From positions 1 through 60,360 of the forward strand of contig NZ_QYLP01000095.1 in NCBI RefSeq assembly GCF_003614925.1: a stretch of DNA of 60,360 bases, read 5' to 3'. This document shows positions 50,687-60,238 of the stretch, in pieces; positions within the stretch are counted from its first letter, which is position 1; each line of letters opens with the position of its first letter. Source of the stretch: Arthrobacter celericrescens. Lineage in GTDB: Bacteria; Actinomycetota; Actinomycetes; Actinomycetales; Micrococcaceae. Both the position numbers and the translations under genes were made by a program. The notes below the pieces were generated by a model. That model ran no database searches, was not told the origin of the DNA, and was given only the letters and a program-made list of their open reading frames with translations.

Positions 50687-51412
50687 ATGACCAACTCCGC
50701 ACTCCGCCGCACCCTCACCACCGCCGCTGTTGCCGGCGGCACCGCCGTCCTGATGCTCGCCGGCATGCAGGGCGCCTCCGCCCACGTCTCGGTGACCCCG
50801 GACAAGACCGCCGCGAACTCCTACGCGCTGCTGACCTTCGGCATCCCGCACGGCTGCGACACCTCCGGCACCACCAGGATGACCATCACGCTGCCGCAGG
50901 AACTGAACGACGCCCAGCCCACGGTGAACCCGAACTGGACGGTGGAGAAGGTCACCGAAACGTTCCCGGAACCGCGGAAACAGGCCGACGGCACCTCGAT
51001 CACCAAGCGCACCAGCAAGATCGTGTACACGGCCAAGGCCCCGCTGGATCCGCACCTGCGCGACGCCCTGGTCCTCTCCGTGAAGCTTCCCGACGCCGCC
51101 GGCAAGACCCTCTACTTCCCCACGCTGCAGAGCTGTGTCAAGGGCCAGACCGACTGGAAGGAACAGCCCAAGGAAGGCCAGGACCCGCACAGCCTGGAGG
51201 CCCCGGCGCCGTCGGTCACCATCACTGCGGCGGAGGCCGGGCACAGTGAGCACGCGGCGCCGGCTGCGGCCGTGACCGGCTCCTCCGGTTCTGCCAACTC
51301 CGGCGCGTCCGATGGCGGCGCGGACGCCCGCAGCTGGGCCGGACTCGCTGCCGGGCTGGCAGGCCTCGGGCTGGGCGGCGCCGCGTTCTTCCGCAGGAAG
51401 AAGACGGCCTGA
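50687..51412 (+). CDS. ycnI: YcnI-family (DUF1775) copper-associated surface protein
   Basis: A 241-residue secreted protein: signal peptide (about 1-33) with cleavage just before HVSVTP, leaving the conserved N-terminal His that binds Cu(II) in this family, then the DUF1775 beta domain (about 34-180), a linker, and a C-terminal membrane helix with basic stop (RRKKTA). ATG 50687 has GAAAGG seven bases upstream. It should sit on the outer face of the membrane and bind copper. Confidence 0.92.
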   Translation: MTNSALRRTLTTAAVAGGTAVLMLAGMQGASAHVSVTPDKTAANSYALLTFGIPHGCDTSGTTRMTITLPQELNDAQPTVNPNWTVEKVTETFPEPRKQADGTSITKRTSKIVYTAKAPLDPHLRDALVLSVKLPDAAGKTLYFPTLQSCVKGQTDWKEQPKEGQDPHSLEAPAPSVTITAAEAGHSEHAAPAAAVTGSSGSANSGASDGGADARSWAGLAAGLAGLGLGGAAFFRRKKTA

Positions 51413-51431
51413 CTGAAACCCAGTTGAAAGG

Positions 51432-51464
51432 ATGGCGCCCGGAACATCACGATCCGGGCGCCAT
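51432..51464 (+). terminator. Terminator after ycnI
   Basis: ATGGCGCCCGGA pairs with TCCGGGCGCCAT around a nine-base loop, followed by TTCC. The stem lies 20 bases after the stop codon. Confidence 0.75.
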
Positions 51465-51524
51465 TTCCGTGTCCGCCGCCGTGGCGTGGTTGACTCAGGC
51501 AATTGCCGCCGGAAGGCTGGGCGC

Positions 51525-52151
51525 ATGACTACTGCGCGCGCCAAAAAGGCCCTCCTGTTCACCACGGCGGCAGCCTCGCTCCTGCTGCTGGCCGGCTGCG
51601 GGCAGGGCCAGGGCGGAACGTCAGCCAGCCCGACGTCGGACACTTCCCCCAGTGCCTCGCAGACCCCCTCGGACAGCAGCACCCCCTCGGGGCCGGCCAG
51701 CGCCACCGGTTCGGGAACCGCGTCCGCAGGGCCGGTCCTGTGCAAGTCCGCCTCGCTCACCCCGAGCGTCGACTCCACGGGCGGCGGCGCCGCCGGCAGT
51801 GTCTACCAGAAGCTCATCCTCACCAATTCCGGCACCACGCCGTGCATCCTCAAGGGCTACCCCGGCGTTTCCCTGGTGAACGCACCCACCGGCGGCCCCA
51901 TCGGGGCACCCGCCGACCGCGACACCGCCAAGGCCCCCGTTGAGCTCCTCCTGAAGCCGGGCGACTCAGGCGCCGCCGTGCTCCGCTACACCCAGGCCGG
52001 CCTCTACCCGGACTGCACGAAGGCCGCGGCCACGGGCTTCCGGATCTACCCGCCGGAGGACACCGGCTCCGTGTTCCTCGCGCAGCAGCGTGAAGCCTGC
52101 AGCAACACCGGCATCAAGCTGCTGACCATCGAGTCATTCCAGGCAAGCTGA
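51525..52151 (+). CDS. DUF4232 lipoprotein
   Basis: A 208-residue lipoprotein: signal with lipobox LLAGC (Cys about 25), a Ser/Thr/Pro-rich linker (about 26-70), and a DUF4232 domain (about 75-205) with the typical VYQKLILTNSGTTPCILKGY. It should be anchored to the outside of the membrane. Function unknown. Confidence 0.9.
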   Translation: MTTARAKKALLFTTAAASLLLLAGCGQGQGGTSASPTSDTSPSASQTPSDSSTPSGPASATGSGTASAGPVLCKSASLTPSVDSTGGGAAGSVYQKLILTNSGTTPCILKGYPGVSLVNAPTGGPIGAPADRDTAKAPVELLLKPGDSGAAVLRYTQAGLYPDCTKAAATGFRIYPPEDTGSVFLAQQREACSNTGIKLLTIESFQAS

Positions 52152-52193
52152 CCCTGCCTCCTTACTGTCGGCGCCGTGCGGCATGATGGAAAA

Positions 52194-55100
52194 ATGCAGG
52201 AGCAGGAGCCGCTCGGCGGGAACAAACACAGCCCGGTGATGGAGGCGTTCAGCCGCGCCACCCGTGAGTGGTTCCTGGGCGCCTTTGCCGCGCCCACTCC
52301 AGCGCAGGACGGCGCCTGGCGGGCCATTTCCTCCGGCTCCCATGCCCTGGTGGTGGCGCCCACCGGTTCGGGCAAGACCCTCGCCGCGTTCCTGTGGGCG
52401 CTGGACAAGCTGCTGGCGCCCGGTGCCCGGCCCGTGCAGGAAGACAATCCGGCTCCCGGGGGCAAGCCGGCCAAGCGCGTCACCCGCGTCCTCTACATTT
52501 CCCCGCTCAAGGCCTTGGGCGTGGACGTGGAACGCAACCTCCGCTCACCCCTGATCGGCATCACCCAAACGGCCAAGCGGCTGGGCCTGCCGGCACCGAT
52601 AGTGAGCGTCGGCGTCCGTTCCGGGGATACGACGACGGCGGAGCGCCGCGCGCTGCTCAGCCACCCTCCTGACATCCTCATCACCACGCCCGAATCCCTG
52701 TTCCTGATGCTCACCTCCCGCGCCCGGGAGACGCTCATGGAGGTGGACACGGTGATCGTGGACGAGGTCCACGCCGTGGCCGGCACCAAGCGCGGGGCGC
52801 ACCTTGCGGTGTCCCTGGAGCGCCTGGATGCGCTGCTTCCCAAGCCCGCCCAGCGGATCGGGCTGTCCGCCACGGTGGAGCCGCGGGAGCTCGTGGCGCA
52901 GTTCCTGTCGTCCTCCGCGCCGGTGGAAATCGTGGCTCCGGCCTTCACCAAGAACTGGAAGCTCGCCGTCACTGTCCCTGTGGAGGACATGTCGGACCTC
53001 GCGGGCGCGTCCGGGGCCTTCGACTCCGGGCCGGCGTCCGGGCTGCAGCCGCAGGCGTCCATCTGGCCGCATGTGGAGGAGAAGATCGTTGACCTGGTCC
53101 TCTCCCGGCAGTCCACCATTGTCTTTGCCAACTCCCGCCGGCTGGCCGAACGCCTCACGGCCCGGCTGAACGAAATCCACGCCGAACGCCAGCTCATGCC
53201 GGTGGACGTCTTCTCCGAGGCCGCCGGGTTCGCCCCGGACTTCGGGGAACCGCCCGGGCCCGGGACGTCCGCCGGGCCTGCCACCTCCACCGCCACCCCC
53301 GCGCACATGATGGCCCAGGCGGGCAGCACCCAGGGCGCCGATCCCGTGCTGGCCCGGGCGCACCACGGCTCCGTGTCCAAGGACCAGCGGGCCATGATCG
53401 AGGACGACCTCAAGTCCGGCCGGCTGCGCTGCGTGGTGGCCACGTCGTCCCTGGAGCTGGGCATCGACATGGGCGCCGTGGACCTGGTGATCCAGGTGGA
53501 GTCGCCGCCGTCGGTGGCCAGCGGGCTGCAGCGGGTGGGCCGCGCCGGGCACCAGGTGGGCGAAATCTCCGAGGGCGTCCTCTTCCCCAAGCACCGGGCC
53601 GACCTCGTCCACACCACGGTCACGGTGGAACGCATGCTCAGCGGCAGGATCGAACGGCTGCACATCCCGGCGAACCCGCTGGACATCCTCGCCCAGCAGA
53701 CCGTCGCCGCCGCAGCGTTGGGGAGCATCGACGTCGAGGACTGGTTCGCCACGGTGCGGCGCTCGGCACCGTTCGCCACACTGCCGCGTTCGGCCTTCGA
53801 GGCCACCCTGGACCTGCTCTCGGGCCGCTACCCGTCCGATGAATTCGCCGAACTGCGGCCCCGCATCATCTGGGACCGCAACGCCGGCACCATCGAGGGC
53901 CGGCCCGGCGCCCAGCGGCTCGCCGTGACCTCGGGCGGCACCATCCCGGACCGTGGGCTCTTCGGCGTCTACATCATCGGCACGGAAAACGAAGGCTCCA
54001 CCGGCTCGGGTTCAGGGTCCGGGCAGGAGGCGGGAACGCCGTCGCGGGCTCCCAAGGGCGGGCGCCGCGTGGGCGAGCTCGACGAGGAAATGGTTTACGA
54101 ATCCCGGGTGGGGGACATCTTCGCCCTCGGCGCCACCAGCTGGAAGATCGAGGACATCACGCACGACCGCGTCCTGGTCTCCCCCGCCTTCGGCCAGCCC
54201 GGGAAGCTGCCGTTCTGGAAAGGCGACTCGCTGGGCCGGCCCGTGGACCTCGGCAGGGCGCTGGGCGCCTTCGTCCGCGAACTGTCCGCGTCCGATCCCG
54301 CCCCCGCCCTGGAGCGGTGCAAGGCCAGCGGTCTGGACGACTACGCCGCTGGCAACCTGCTCCAGTACCTCCGCGAGCAGCAGCAGGCCACGGAGGTGGT
54401 CCCGAACGACCGGACGCTCGTCGTCGAACGCTTCCACGACGAGCTGGGCGACTGGCGGGTTGTCCTCCACAGCCCCTTCGGCATGCCGGTGCACGCGCCC
54501 TGGGCACTCGCCGTCGGGCAGCGCCTGCAGCAGCGCTACGGCCTGGACGGTTCCGCCATGGCCGCCGACGACGGCATCGTGCTCCGGGTGCCGATGATGG
54601 AGGACGAACCGCCCGGCGCAGAACTGTTCCTCTTCGAACCGGACGAACTTGAGCAGATCGTGACGGCGGAGGTGGGCGGCAGCGCGCTGTTCGCATCCCG
54701 CTTCCGCGAGTGCGCCGCCCGCGCCCTGTTGCTCCCCCGCCAGAACCCCGCCAAACGGCAACCGCTCTGGCAGCAACGCCAGCGATCCGCCCAGCTGCTG
54801 GACGTGGCGAAGAAGTACCCGCAGTTCCCCGTGGTGCTCGAAACCGTGCGGGAGTGCCTGCAGGACGTCTACGACCTCCCGGCGTTGAAGGACATCGCGG
54901 GCGCCATTGAGCGCCGGGAACTGCGCCTGGTGCAGACCACCACCCAGCAGCCCTCGCCCTTCGCGAAGTCCCTGCTTTTCGGCTACGTGGCCCAGTACCT
55001 CTACGAAGGCGATTCCCCCCTGGCCGAACGGCGCGCCGCCGCCCTCGCCCTCGACTCGGCCCTGCTGAACGAACTGCTGGGCCGGGTGGAGCTGCGTGAA

Positions 55101-57170
55101 CTGCTCGACGCCAAGGTCATCGAAAGCACCGAACTGGAGCTTCAACGGCTCGTTCCGGACCGACGGGTCCGGGGCCTTGAAGGGGTCGCGGACCTGCTGC
55201 GGCTGCTCGGGCCCTTGGACACGGACGAAGTCGCCGCACGCCTCGAGGACGGCACCACCGCAGAAGCAGCCGGGCACCTCACCGCGTTGCGTAGGGCCAA
55301 CCGGGCGCTCACGGTGACCTTGGGCGGCGTGGAGCGTTACGCAGCCATCGAGGACGCGGCCAGGCTCCGCGACGCCGTCGGGGTCCCGCTGCCCGTGGGT
55401 GTCCCGCTGGCCTTCATCGAGCCGGTGGCGGATCCCTTGGGCGACCTCGTGTCGCGCTACGCGAGGACCCACGGCCCATTCACCGCGGAAGAGGCCGCCG
55501 CCCGGCTGGGGCTCGGGGCCGCCGTCGTGCGCACTGCCCTGAAGCGGCTCGCCGCCGACGGCCGCGTGGTGGAAGGCGAGTTCCGGCCGCACCCGGTCGC
55601 CGAGCCTGCAGGTGGCGCGGGGCCGGAAACAGCCGAATCACTGCTCCCGCCAGTGGCAGGCGCGGCCGGCGCGCCGCCGGCGAGCGAATGGTGCGACGCC
55701 GACGTGCTGCGCAAGCTCCGGCGTCGCTCGCTGGCGGCGCTGCGGGCCGAAGTCGAGCCCGTGGAGGCCGCCGCCTACGGTCGGTTCCTGCCCGACTGGC
55801 AGAACGTCCGCCAGCCGGGGAGGTCCCGCGCGGGCTCGGCGCTGCGCGGCCTGGACGGCATCATGACGGCGGTGGACCAGCTCTCCGGGGTGCCCGTTCC
55901 GGCGTCGGCGTGGGAGCCTTTGGTGCTGGCAAGCCGGGTGGCCGACTACCAGCCGGCAATGCTGGACGAACTGATGGCCGCTGGCGAGCTGCTGTGGGCC
56001 GGGGCAGGTTCGCTACCGGGCAATGACGGCTGGATCAGCCTGCACGTGGCCGACTCCGCCGAGCTGACCCTGAACCCGGACCCCGGGTTTGAGCCCGCGG
56101 ACGCGCAGCTGCGCCTGCTCGGGCACCTGCGCGACGGCGGCGGGGCGTACTTCTTCCGCCAGCTCACCGAGGTCGCGGGCGGGATGGATGCCGTGCTCAG
56201 CGACGACGCCGTGGTGGCCGCGTTGTGGGATCTCGTGTGGGCCGGGCGGATCACCGGCGACACCTTCGCGCCGGTCCGGGCGCTGATTGCGGGCGGCAAG
56301 ACGGCCCACCGGCAGGTCGCCAGGCCGCCGCGAGCGCGTTCGCTCAGGCTGGGCCGGATCGGCCGCGCGCACGGGATCGGTACGGGCGGGATCGGTACGG
56401 GCGGGATCGGAACGGGCGGGGGCTTCGGTTCGCCGGGTCTGACCGGCGGACGCTACGGCTCGCTGTCCGGACCCGCCACTGCCTCGACGCCGCCCATGGC
56501 GGTGGGACGCTGGTCTGCCCTGCCCGTGCCGGAGCTCGACCCCACCCTGCACGCCCGCGGCACCGCCGAACTCCTGCTGGACCGCTATGGCGTGGTCACC
56601 CGCGGCTCGGTGATGGCCGAAAACATCCTGGGCGGCTTCGGGCTGATGTACAAGGTGCTGGCCCGGCTGGAGGAGGCCGGCCGCTGCCGCCGCGGGTACT
56701 TCATCGAACACCTCGGCGCCGCGCAGTTCGCCGTACCCGCCACCGTGGACCGCTTGCGTTCCTTCGCCGAGGACGCCCACGCCGAGAAGCAGGAACCTTC
56801 GGCTTTGGCCCTGGCCGCCACCGATCCCGCCAACCCCTACGGCGCGGCGCTGCCCTGGCCTGCCCTGTCCGCGGACGCCGCTTCCGGGCACCGACCCGGC
56901 CGGAAAGCGGGCGCGCTGGTGGTGATGGTCGACGGCGCCCTGGTCCTGTATGTGGAACGCGGCGGCAAGACGCTGCTCACCTTCAGCCATGACGACGGCG
57001 TGCTGGCCGGTGCCGCTGCGGCGCTGGTGGACGTGGTGCGCCGCGGAGCCGTGGACAAACTCTTCATGGAGAAAGTCAACGGCCAGGACCTGCTGGGCAC
57101 GCCGATCGCCGAGGCCCTTGCCGCCGCCGGCGCCTACTCCACTCCGAAAGGCCTGAGGATCCGTGCCTGA
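52194..57170 (+). CDS. lhr: Large Lhr-type ATP-dependent helicase
   Basis: A 1658-residue superfamily 2 3'-5' helicase of the Lhr type. Motif I APTGSGKT at 55-62, motif II DEVH (VIVDEVHAVAGTKRG), motif VI region LQRVGRAGHQ, then the winged-helix/Lhr core domains and a long C-terminal extension (about 900-1658). A Gly-rich linker near residue 605 and a triple GIGTG repeat near 1395 look like flexible joints. The start is ATG 52194; GTG 52176 would add six residues. The nei2 start overlaps its stop. Lhr with Nei2 is a DNA-damage-linked pair in mycobacteria. Confidence 0.94.
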   Translation: MQEQEPLGGNKHSPVMEAFSRATREWFLGAFAAPTPAQDGAWRAISSGSHALVVAPTGSGKTLAAFLWALDKLLAPGARPVQEDNPAPGGKPAKRVTRVLYISPLKALGVDVERNLRSPLIGITQTAKRLGLPAPIVSVGVRSGDTTTAERRALLSHPPDILITTPESLFLMLTSRARETLMEVDTVIVDEVHAVAGTKRGAHLAVSLERLDALLPKPAQRIGLSATVEPRELVAQFLSSSAPVEIVAPAFTKNWKLAVTVPVEDMSDLAGASGAFDSGPASGLQPQASIWPHVEEKIVDLVLSRQSTIVFANSRRLAERLTARLNEIHAERQLMPVDVFSEAAGFAPDFGEPPGPGTSAGPATSTATPAHMMAQAGSTQGADPVLARAHHGSVSKDQRAMIEDDLKSGRLRCVVATSSLELGIDMGAVDLVIQVESPPSVASGLQRVGRAGHQVGEISEGVLFPKHRADLVHTTVTVERMLSGRIERLHIPANPLDILAQQTVAAAALGSIDVEDWFATVRRSAPFATLPRSAFEATLDLLSGRYPSDEFAELRPRIIWDRNAGTIEGRPGAQRLAVTSGGTIPDRGLFGVYIIGTENEGSTGSGSGSGQEAGTPSRAPKGGRRVGELDEEMVYESRVGDIFALGATSWKIEDITHDRVLVSPAFGQPGKLPFWKGDSLGRPVDLGRALGAFVRELSASDPAPALERCKASGLDDYAAGNLLQYLREQQQATEVVPNDRTLVVERFHDELGDWRVVLHSPFGMPVHAPWALAVGQRLQQRYGLDGSAMAADDGIVLRVPMMEDEPPGAELFLFEPDELEQIVTAEVGGSALFASRFRECAARALLLPRQNPAKRQPLWQQRQRSAQLLDVAKKYPQFPVVLETVRECLQDVYDLPALKDIAGAIERRELRLVQTTTQQPSPFAKSLLFGYVAQYLYEGDSPLAERRAAALALDSALLNELLGRVELRELLDAKVIESTELELQRLVPDRRVRGLEGVADLLRLLGPLDTDEVAARLEDGTTAEAAGHLTALRRANRALTVTLGGVERYAAIEDAARLRDAVGVPLPVGVPLAFIEPVADPLGDLVSRYARTHGPFTAEEAAARLGLGAAVVRTALKRLAADGRVVEGEFRPHPVAEPAGGAGPETAESLLPPVAGAAGAPPASEWCDADVLRKLRRRSLAALRAEVEPVEAAAYGRFLPDWQNVRQPGRSRAGSALRGLDGIMTAVDQLSGVPVPASAWEPLVLASRVADYQPAMLDELMAAGELLWAGAGSLPGNDGWISLHVADSAELTLNPDPGFEPADAQLRLLGHLRDGGGAYFFRQLTEVAGGMDAVLSDDAVVAALWDLVWAGRITGDTFAPVRALIAGGKTAHRQVARPPRARSLRLGRIGRAHGIGTGGIGTGGIGTGGGFGSPGLTGGRYGSLSGPATASTPPMAVGRWSALPVPELDPTLHARGTAELLLDRYGVVTRGSVMAENILGGFGLMYKVLARLEEAGRCRRGYFIEHLGAAQFAVPATVDRLRSFAEDAHAEKQEPSALALAATDPANPYGAALPWPALSADAASGHRPGRKAGALVVMVDGALVLYVERGGKTLLTFSHDDGVLAGAAAALVDVVRRGAVDKLFMEKVNGQDLLGTPIAEALAAAGAYSTPKGLRIRA
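56373..56417 (+). repeat. Three tandem 15-bp repeats inside lhr
   Basis: GGGATCGGTACGGGC occurs twice in a row and once more with one change, coding for three GIGTG units in a flexible linker. Copy number may vary between strains. Confidence 0.85.
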
Positions 57171-57972
57171 GGGGGATTCCGTCTGGCGTGCAGCCAAGGA
57201 ACTGCACCATGCCCTGGCCGGGAAGGTGCTGCTGGCCTCGGACTTCAGGGTGCCGCGCTTTGCCACCCTGGACCTGTCGGGCTGGACCGTGGACGAGGTG
57301 GTGCCGCGAGGCAAACACCTGCTGATGCGCGTGCGCGAAGGCGCTGATTCGGGGCGCGCCCTGACCATCCATTCGCACCTCAAGATGGAGGGCAGCTGGC
57401 AGGTCTATGCCCCGGGAGGCAAGTGGCGGAAACCCGGCCACACGGCAAGGTGCGTGCTGCGCACTGCCTCGGCCGACGTCGTCGGCTTCTCCCTGGGCAT
57501 CCTGGAAGTCATCCGGACCGGAGAAGAAGACCGGGTCCTCGGGCATCTCGGGCCGGACCTGCTGGGGCCCGACTGGGACGCAGACGAGGCGCTGCGGCGA
57601 CTGACGGCATCCCCGGACACGCCCATCGGGCTCGCCCTGCTGGACCAGGGAAACGTGGCCGGAATCGGGAACATCTACCGCTGCGAGTCGTGCTTCCTTT
57701 CGCGCGTGCACCCGGCCGTTCCCGTGGCGTCCGTGCCGGAGCCGGCGGCGATCCTGGCCGACGCCAAACGGCTGCTCGAGGCCAACCTCGGGGCCGGGCC
57801 GCGCTCCACGCTCGGCCCGCGGGCGCCGCGCCCGGGCTACTGGGTGTACGGGCGCGAACACCAGCCGTGCCTGCGCTGCCGCACGCCGATCCGCCGCGGA
57901 ACACTCGGGAAATCCCCCGGCCTTGAGGAACGGACCATCTACTTCTGCCCGAACTGCCAGCCGGCGCCTTAG
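57163..57972 (+). CDS. nei2: Fpg/Nei-family DNA glycosylase (Nei2 type)
   Basis: A 269-residue base-excision enzyme for oxidised pyrimidines. Pro2-Glu3 form the catalytic N terminus (PEGDS, the Nei form), Lys52 lies in RGKHLL, the helix-two-turn-helix is in GLALLDQGNVAGIGNIYR, and the C-terminal zinc finger is CLRCR...FCPNC. The GTG start overlaps the lhr stop by eight bases, so translation is coupled. Confidence 0.94.
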   Translation: MPEGDSVWRAAKELHHALAGKVLLASDFRVPRFATLDLSGWTVDEVVPRGKHLLMRVREGADSGRALTIHSHLKMEGSWQVYAPGGKWRKPGHTARCVLRTASADVVGFSLGILEVIRTGEEDRVLGHLGPDLLGPDWDADEALRRLTASPDTPIGLALLDQGNVAGIGNIYRCESCFLSRVHPAVPVASVPEPAAILADAKRLLEANLGAGPRSTLGPRAPRPGYWVYGREHQPCLRCRTPIRRGTLGKSPGLEERTIYFCPNCQPAP

Positions 57973-57999
57973 TCCCGGCTCCCTAGTCCCGTTCCCCCG

Positions 58000-58065
58000 C
58001 CCAACTGACTCGCAGTTAAGGTCGTTTTGCAGGCTCAAAACGACCTTAACTGCCAGCTACTTGGG
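58000..58065. repeat. 66-bp palindromic intergenic repeat, copy 2
   Basis: Left arm CCCAACTGACTCGCAGTTAA and right arm TTAACTGCCAGCTACTTGGG flank an inner pair GGTCGTTTT/AAAACGACC. It lies between convergent genes, and its right arm codes for the last residues (QVAGS) of the minus-strand YczE-like protein. Confidence 0.88.
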
Positions 58066-58672
58066 CCTGCGGCACTGGCTCCGCCGCCACAACCTTCTCC
58101 GGCACCGCGAACAACGGCAGCAGCAGCTGGACCAAGGGCCCGATCGCCAGGGCGTAGACCACCGTGCCCACGCCCACCGAGCCGCCCAGCAGCCAGCCGG
58201 AGCCCAGTACCACCACTTCGATCAGCGTGCGGGAGAGCCGCACGGACCAGCCGGTCCGCCGGGCAAGGCCGGTCATGAGGCCGTCGCGGGCGCCGGGGCC
58301 GAGCCGGGCGCCGATGTAGCAGGCGGAGGCGATGGCGTTGAGGAGCACGGCGCCGGCGAGCATGGCGATCTGGCCGCCCAAGTGCGAGAAGGCCGGGATC
58401 AGGGCCAGGCCCAGGTCGGCGAAGATTCCCACCAGCACGGCGTTGGCCAGGGTGCCGAAGCCGGGCATCTGCCGCAGCGGGATCCACAGCAGCAGCACGA
58501 GGAAGCTGACCACGACCACCACGGTGCCGATGCTCCAGCCAAGCTTCCCGGCGAGCCCCTGGTGGAACACGTCCCAGGGATCCAGGCCGAGGCTTGCCCT
58601 GATGAACATGGCCAGGGAGATTCCGTACATCGCGAGGCCGATCAGGAGCTGGGTGATTCTGCGGGTCATCAT
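58046..58672 (-). CDS. yczE: YczE-like (YitT-type) membrane protein
   Basis: A 208-residue membrane protein with five or six helices starting MMTRRITQLLIGLAMYGI, containing the family motif FIRASLGLDPWDVFHQGLA. Two ATG codons (58672 and 58669) are adjacent; GGAG precedes them. It is divergent from a MocR regulator gene, a pairing known for YczE in Bacillus. The final residues are encoded by the intergenic repeat. Transport substrate unknown. Confidence 0.87.
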   Translation of the reverse strand: MMTRRITQLLIGLAMYGISLAMFIRASLGLDPWDVFHQGLAGKLGWSIGTVVVVVSFLVLLLWIPLRQMPGFGTLANAVLVGIFADLGLALIPAFSHLGGQIAMLAGAVLLNAIASACYIGARLGPGARDGLMTGLARRTGWSVRLSRTLIEVVVLGSGWLLGGSVGVGTVVYALAIGPLVQLLLPLFAVPEKVVAAEPVPQAQVAGS

Positions 58673-58690
58673 GGCTCCATGGTTCAAGAA

Positions 58691-58730
58691 AACTGGCATT
58701 GCTTTCCATAGCCAGTTTGAAATACTGGTC
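58691..58730. promoter_or_regulatory. MocR-type half-sites between yczE and the MocR gene
   Basis: AACTGGC (58691-58697) and GCCAGTT (58711-58717) form an inverted repeat, and ACTGGTC follows at 58724-58730. The three half-sites fill the 60-base divergent region, consistent with binding by a MocR dimer. Confidence 0.6.
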
Positions 58731-58732
58731 TT

Positions 58733-60238
58733 ATGCTTTCGTCGTCGAACCCTTCGGGCTCCCTGAGCCCGGCATCCCTGGCCCGCCTCCTGGGCGCGTG
58801 GAACACCGGCGCGGCCGCCGCGTACCGTGAGCTGGCCGACGTCGTGCGCCTGCTGGTGCTGGACGGGCGCATCGCACTGGATGTCGCGCTGCCCAGCGAG
58901 CGTGCCCTCGCCGAAACGCTCGGCGTCAGCCGCACGACAGTCACCGCCGCGTACACGGGACTGCGCGAACAGGGTTTCCTGAGCAGCGGCCAGGGAAGCC
59001 GGGCCCGCACCCGGCTCCCGCACCGCGTGGCTGTGGCCCAGGCTCCGGGCCTCGTGGCCCCGGACGGTGTCCTGGACCTCGCCTACGCGTCACTGCCCGC
59101 CACCGGCGAGGTGGTGCACCGCGCCTTCGCGGACGCCCTGACCGAGCTGCCGGCGTTGCTGCCGGGCTTCGGCTACGACTCCCTCGGCGTCCCGGTGCTG
59201 CGCGAGGCGATCGCGGCGCATTACACGGAAGCGGGCGTTCCGACGTCGGCGTCCCAGATCCTGGTGACCTCCGGAGCGCAGCACGCGCTGAACATCATCC
59301 TGGGCACGCTCGCCGGCCGGCAGAGGAAGGTCCTCGTGGACCACCCGAGCTATCCGAACGCGCTGGACGCCATCCGCGCCTCGGGATCGCGGACGGTTCC
59401 GGTGCCGTTGCCCGCCGTTCCGGGCACCCGGCGCACCCCGGGAAACACGGCGCCCGGCAGCGGTCCGGGCTGGGACATCGACGCCATGGTTTCGGCCATG
59501 CGGCAGCAGCGCCCGGCCATGGCCTACCTGGTGCCCGACTTCCACAATCCCACCGGGCGTGTGATGTCGGACCTGCAGCGCCGCCGGCTGGTCCGGGAGG
59601 CTGCCGGCACCGGGACGGTCCTCGTGGTGGACGAGACCCTGCGCGCCCTCGACCTCGACGGCGTCGGCACCACTCCGCTGGCAGCCTTCAGCCCGGCGGT
59701 GGTGTCCATCGGTTCGCTCAGCAAATCGCACTGGGCAGGCCTGCGAACCGGCTGGATCCGCGCCGACGAAGGGCTCCTGGCGCGCTTCGTGGCGACCCGC
59801 ACCACCATGGACCTCGGCGGACCCATCGTCGAACAGCTCGCCGCCGCCCGGCTGATCCGCGATTTCGCCGAGCCGCTCGGCGCCCGGCTGGATGCGCTGC
59901 GCGGCCACCGCGAGACCCTGCTCAGGCTGCTGGCCGAGCACCTTCCGGAATGGAGCTTCGAGCGCCCGCGCGGCGGCCTGACTGTCTGGTGCAAGCTGCC
60001 GTCGGCGTCGAGCACTGCACTGTCTGTCCTGGCCCCCGAGTTCGGGCTGCGGCTGGCCGCGGGGCCGCGTTTCGGCGTCGGCGGTTCCTTCGAGCATTTC
60101 CTGCGCGTGCCGTTCACCCTCCCACCGGAGCAGCTCACGACGGCGGTGCTCGCCTTGCGTGCCGCGCAGGACCGCCTGGACGCCGCGCCCCAGCTGCGCC
60201 GGACCCTGAAGGAACCGGAGGTAGCGGCGATCGCCTGA
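58733..60238 (+). CDS. MocR-family regulator (GntR winged helix fused to aminotransferase-like domain)
   Basis: A 501-residue fusion. Residues about 20-95 form a GntR winged helix (LPSERALAETLGVSRTTVTA), and residues about 120-490 form a fold-type I aminotransferase domain with the PLP-binding Lys331 in GSLSKSHWAG. Such proteins sense PLP or an amino compound and usually regulate the divergent gene, here yczE. ATG 58733 has little leader. The stop TGA abuts the third copy of the intergenic repeat. Confidence 0.93.
   Translation: MLSSSNPSGSLSPASLARLLGAWNTGAAAAYRELADVVRLLVLDGRIALDVALPSERALAETLGVSRTTVTAAYTGLREQGFLSSGQGSRARTRLPHRVAVAQAPGLVAPDGVLDLAYASLPATGEVVHRAFADALTELPALLPGFGYDSLGVPVLREAIAAHYTEAGVPTSASQILVTSGAQHALNIILGTLAGRQRKVLVDHPSYPNALDAIRASGSRTVPVPLPAVPGTRRTPGNTAPGSGPGWDIDAMVSAMRQQRPAMAYLVPDFHNPTGRVMSDLQRRRLVREAAGTGTVLVVDETLRALDLDGVGTTPLAAFSPAVVSIGSLSKSHWAGLRTGWIRADEGLLARFVATRTTMDLGGPIVEQLAAARLIRDFAEPLGARLDALRGHRETLLRLLAEHLPEWSFERPRGGLTVWCKLPSASSTALSVLAPEFGLRLAAGPRFGVGGSFEHFLRVPFTLPPEQLTTAVLALRAAQDRLDAAPQLRRTLKEPEVAAIA

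Noticed and set aside
56373..56417. Possible CRISPR or regulatory repeat
   Set aside because: Three 15-bp units without spacers, in frame within lhr and encoding GIGTG; it is a coding tandem repeat.
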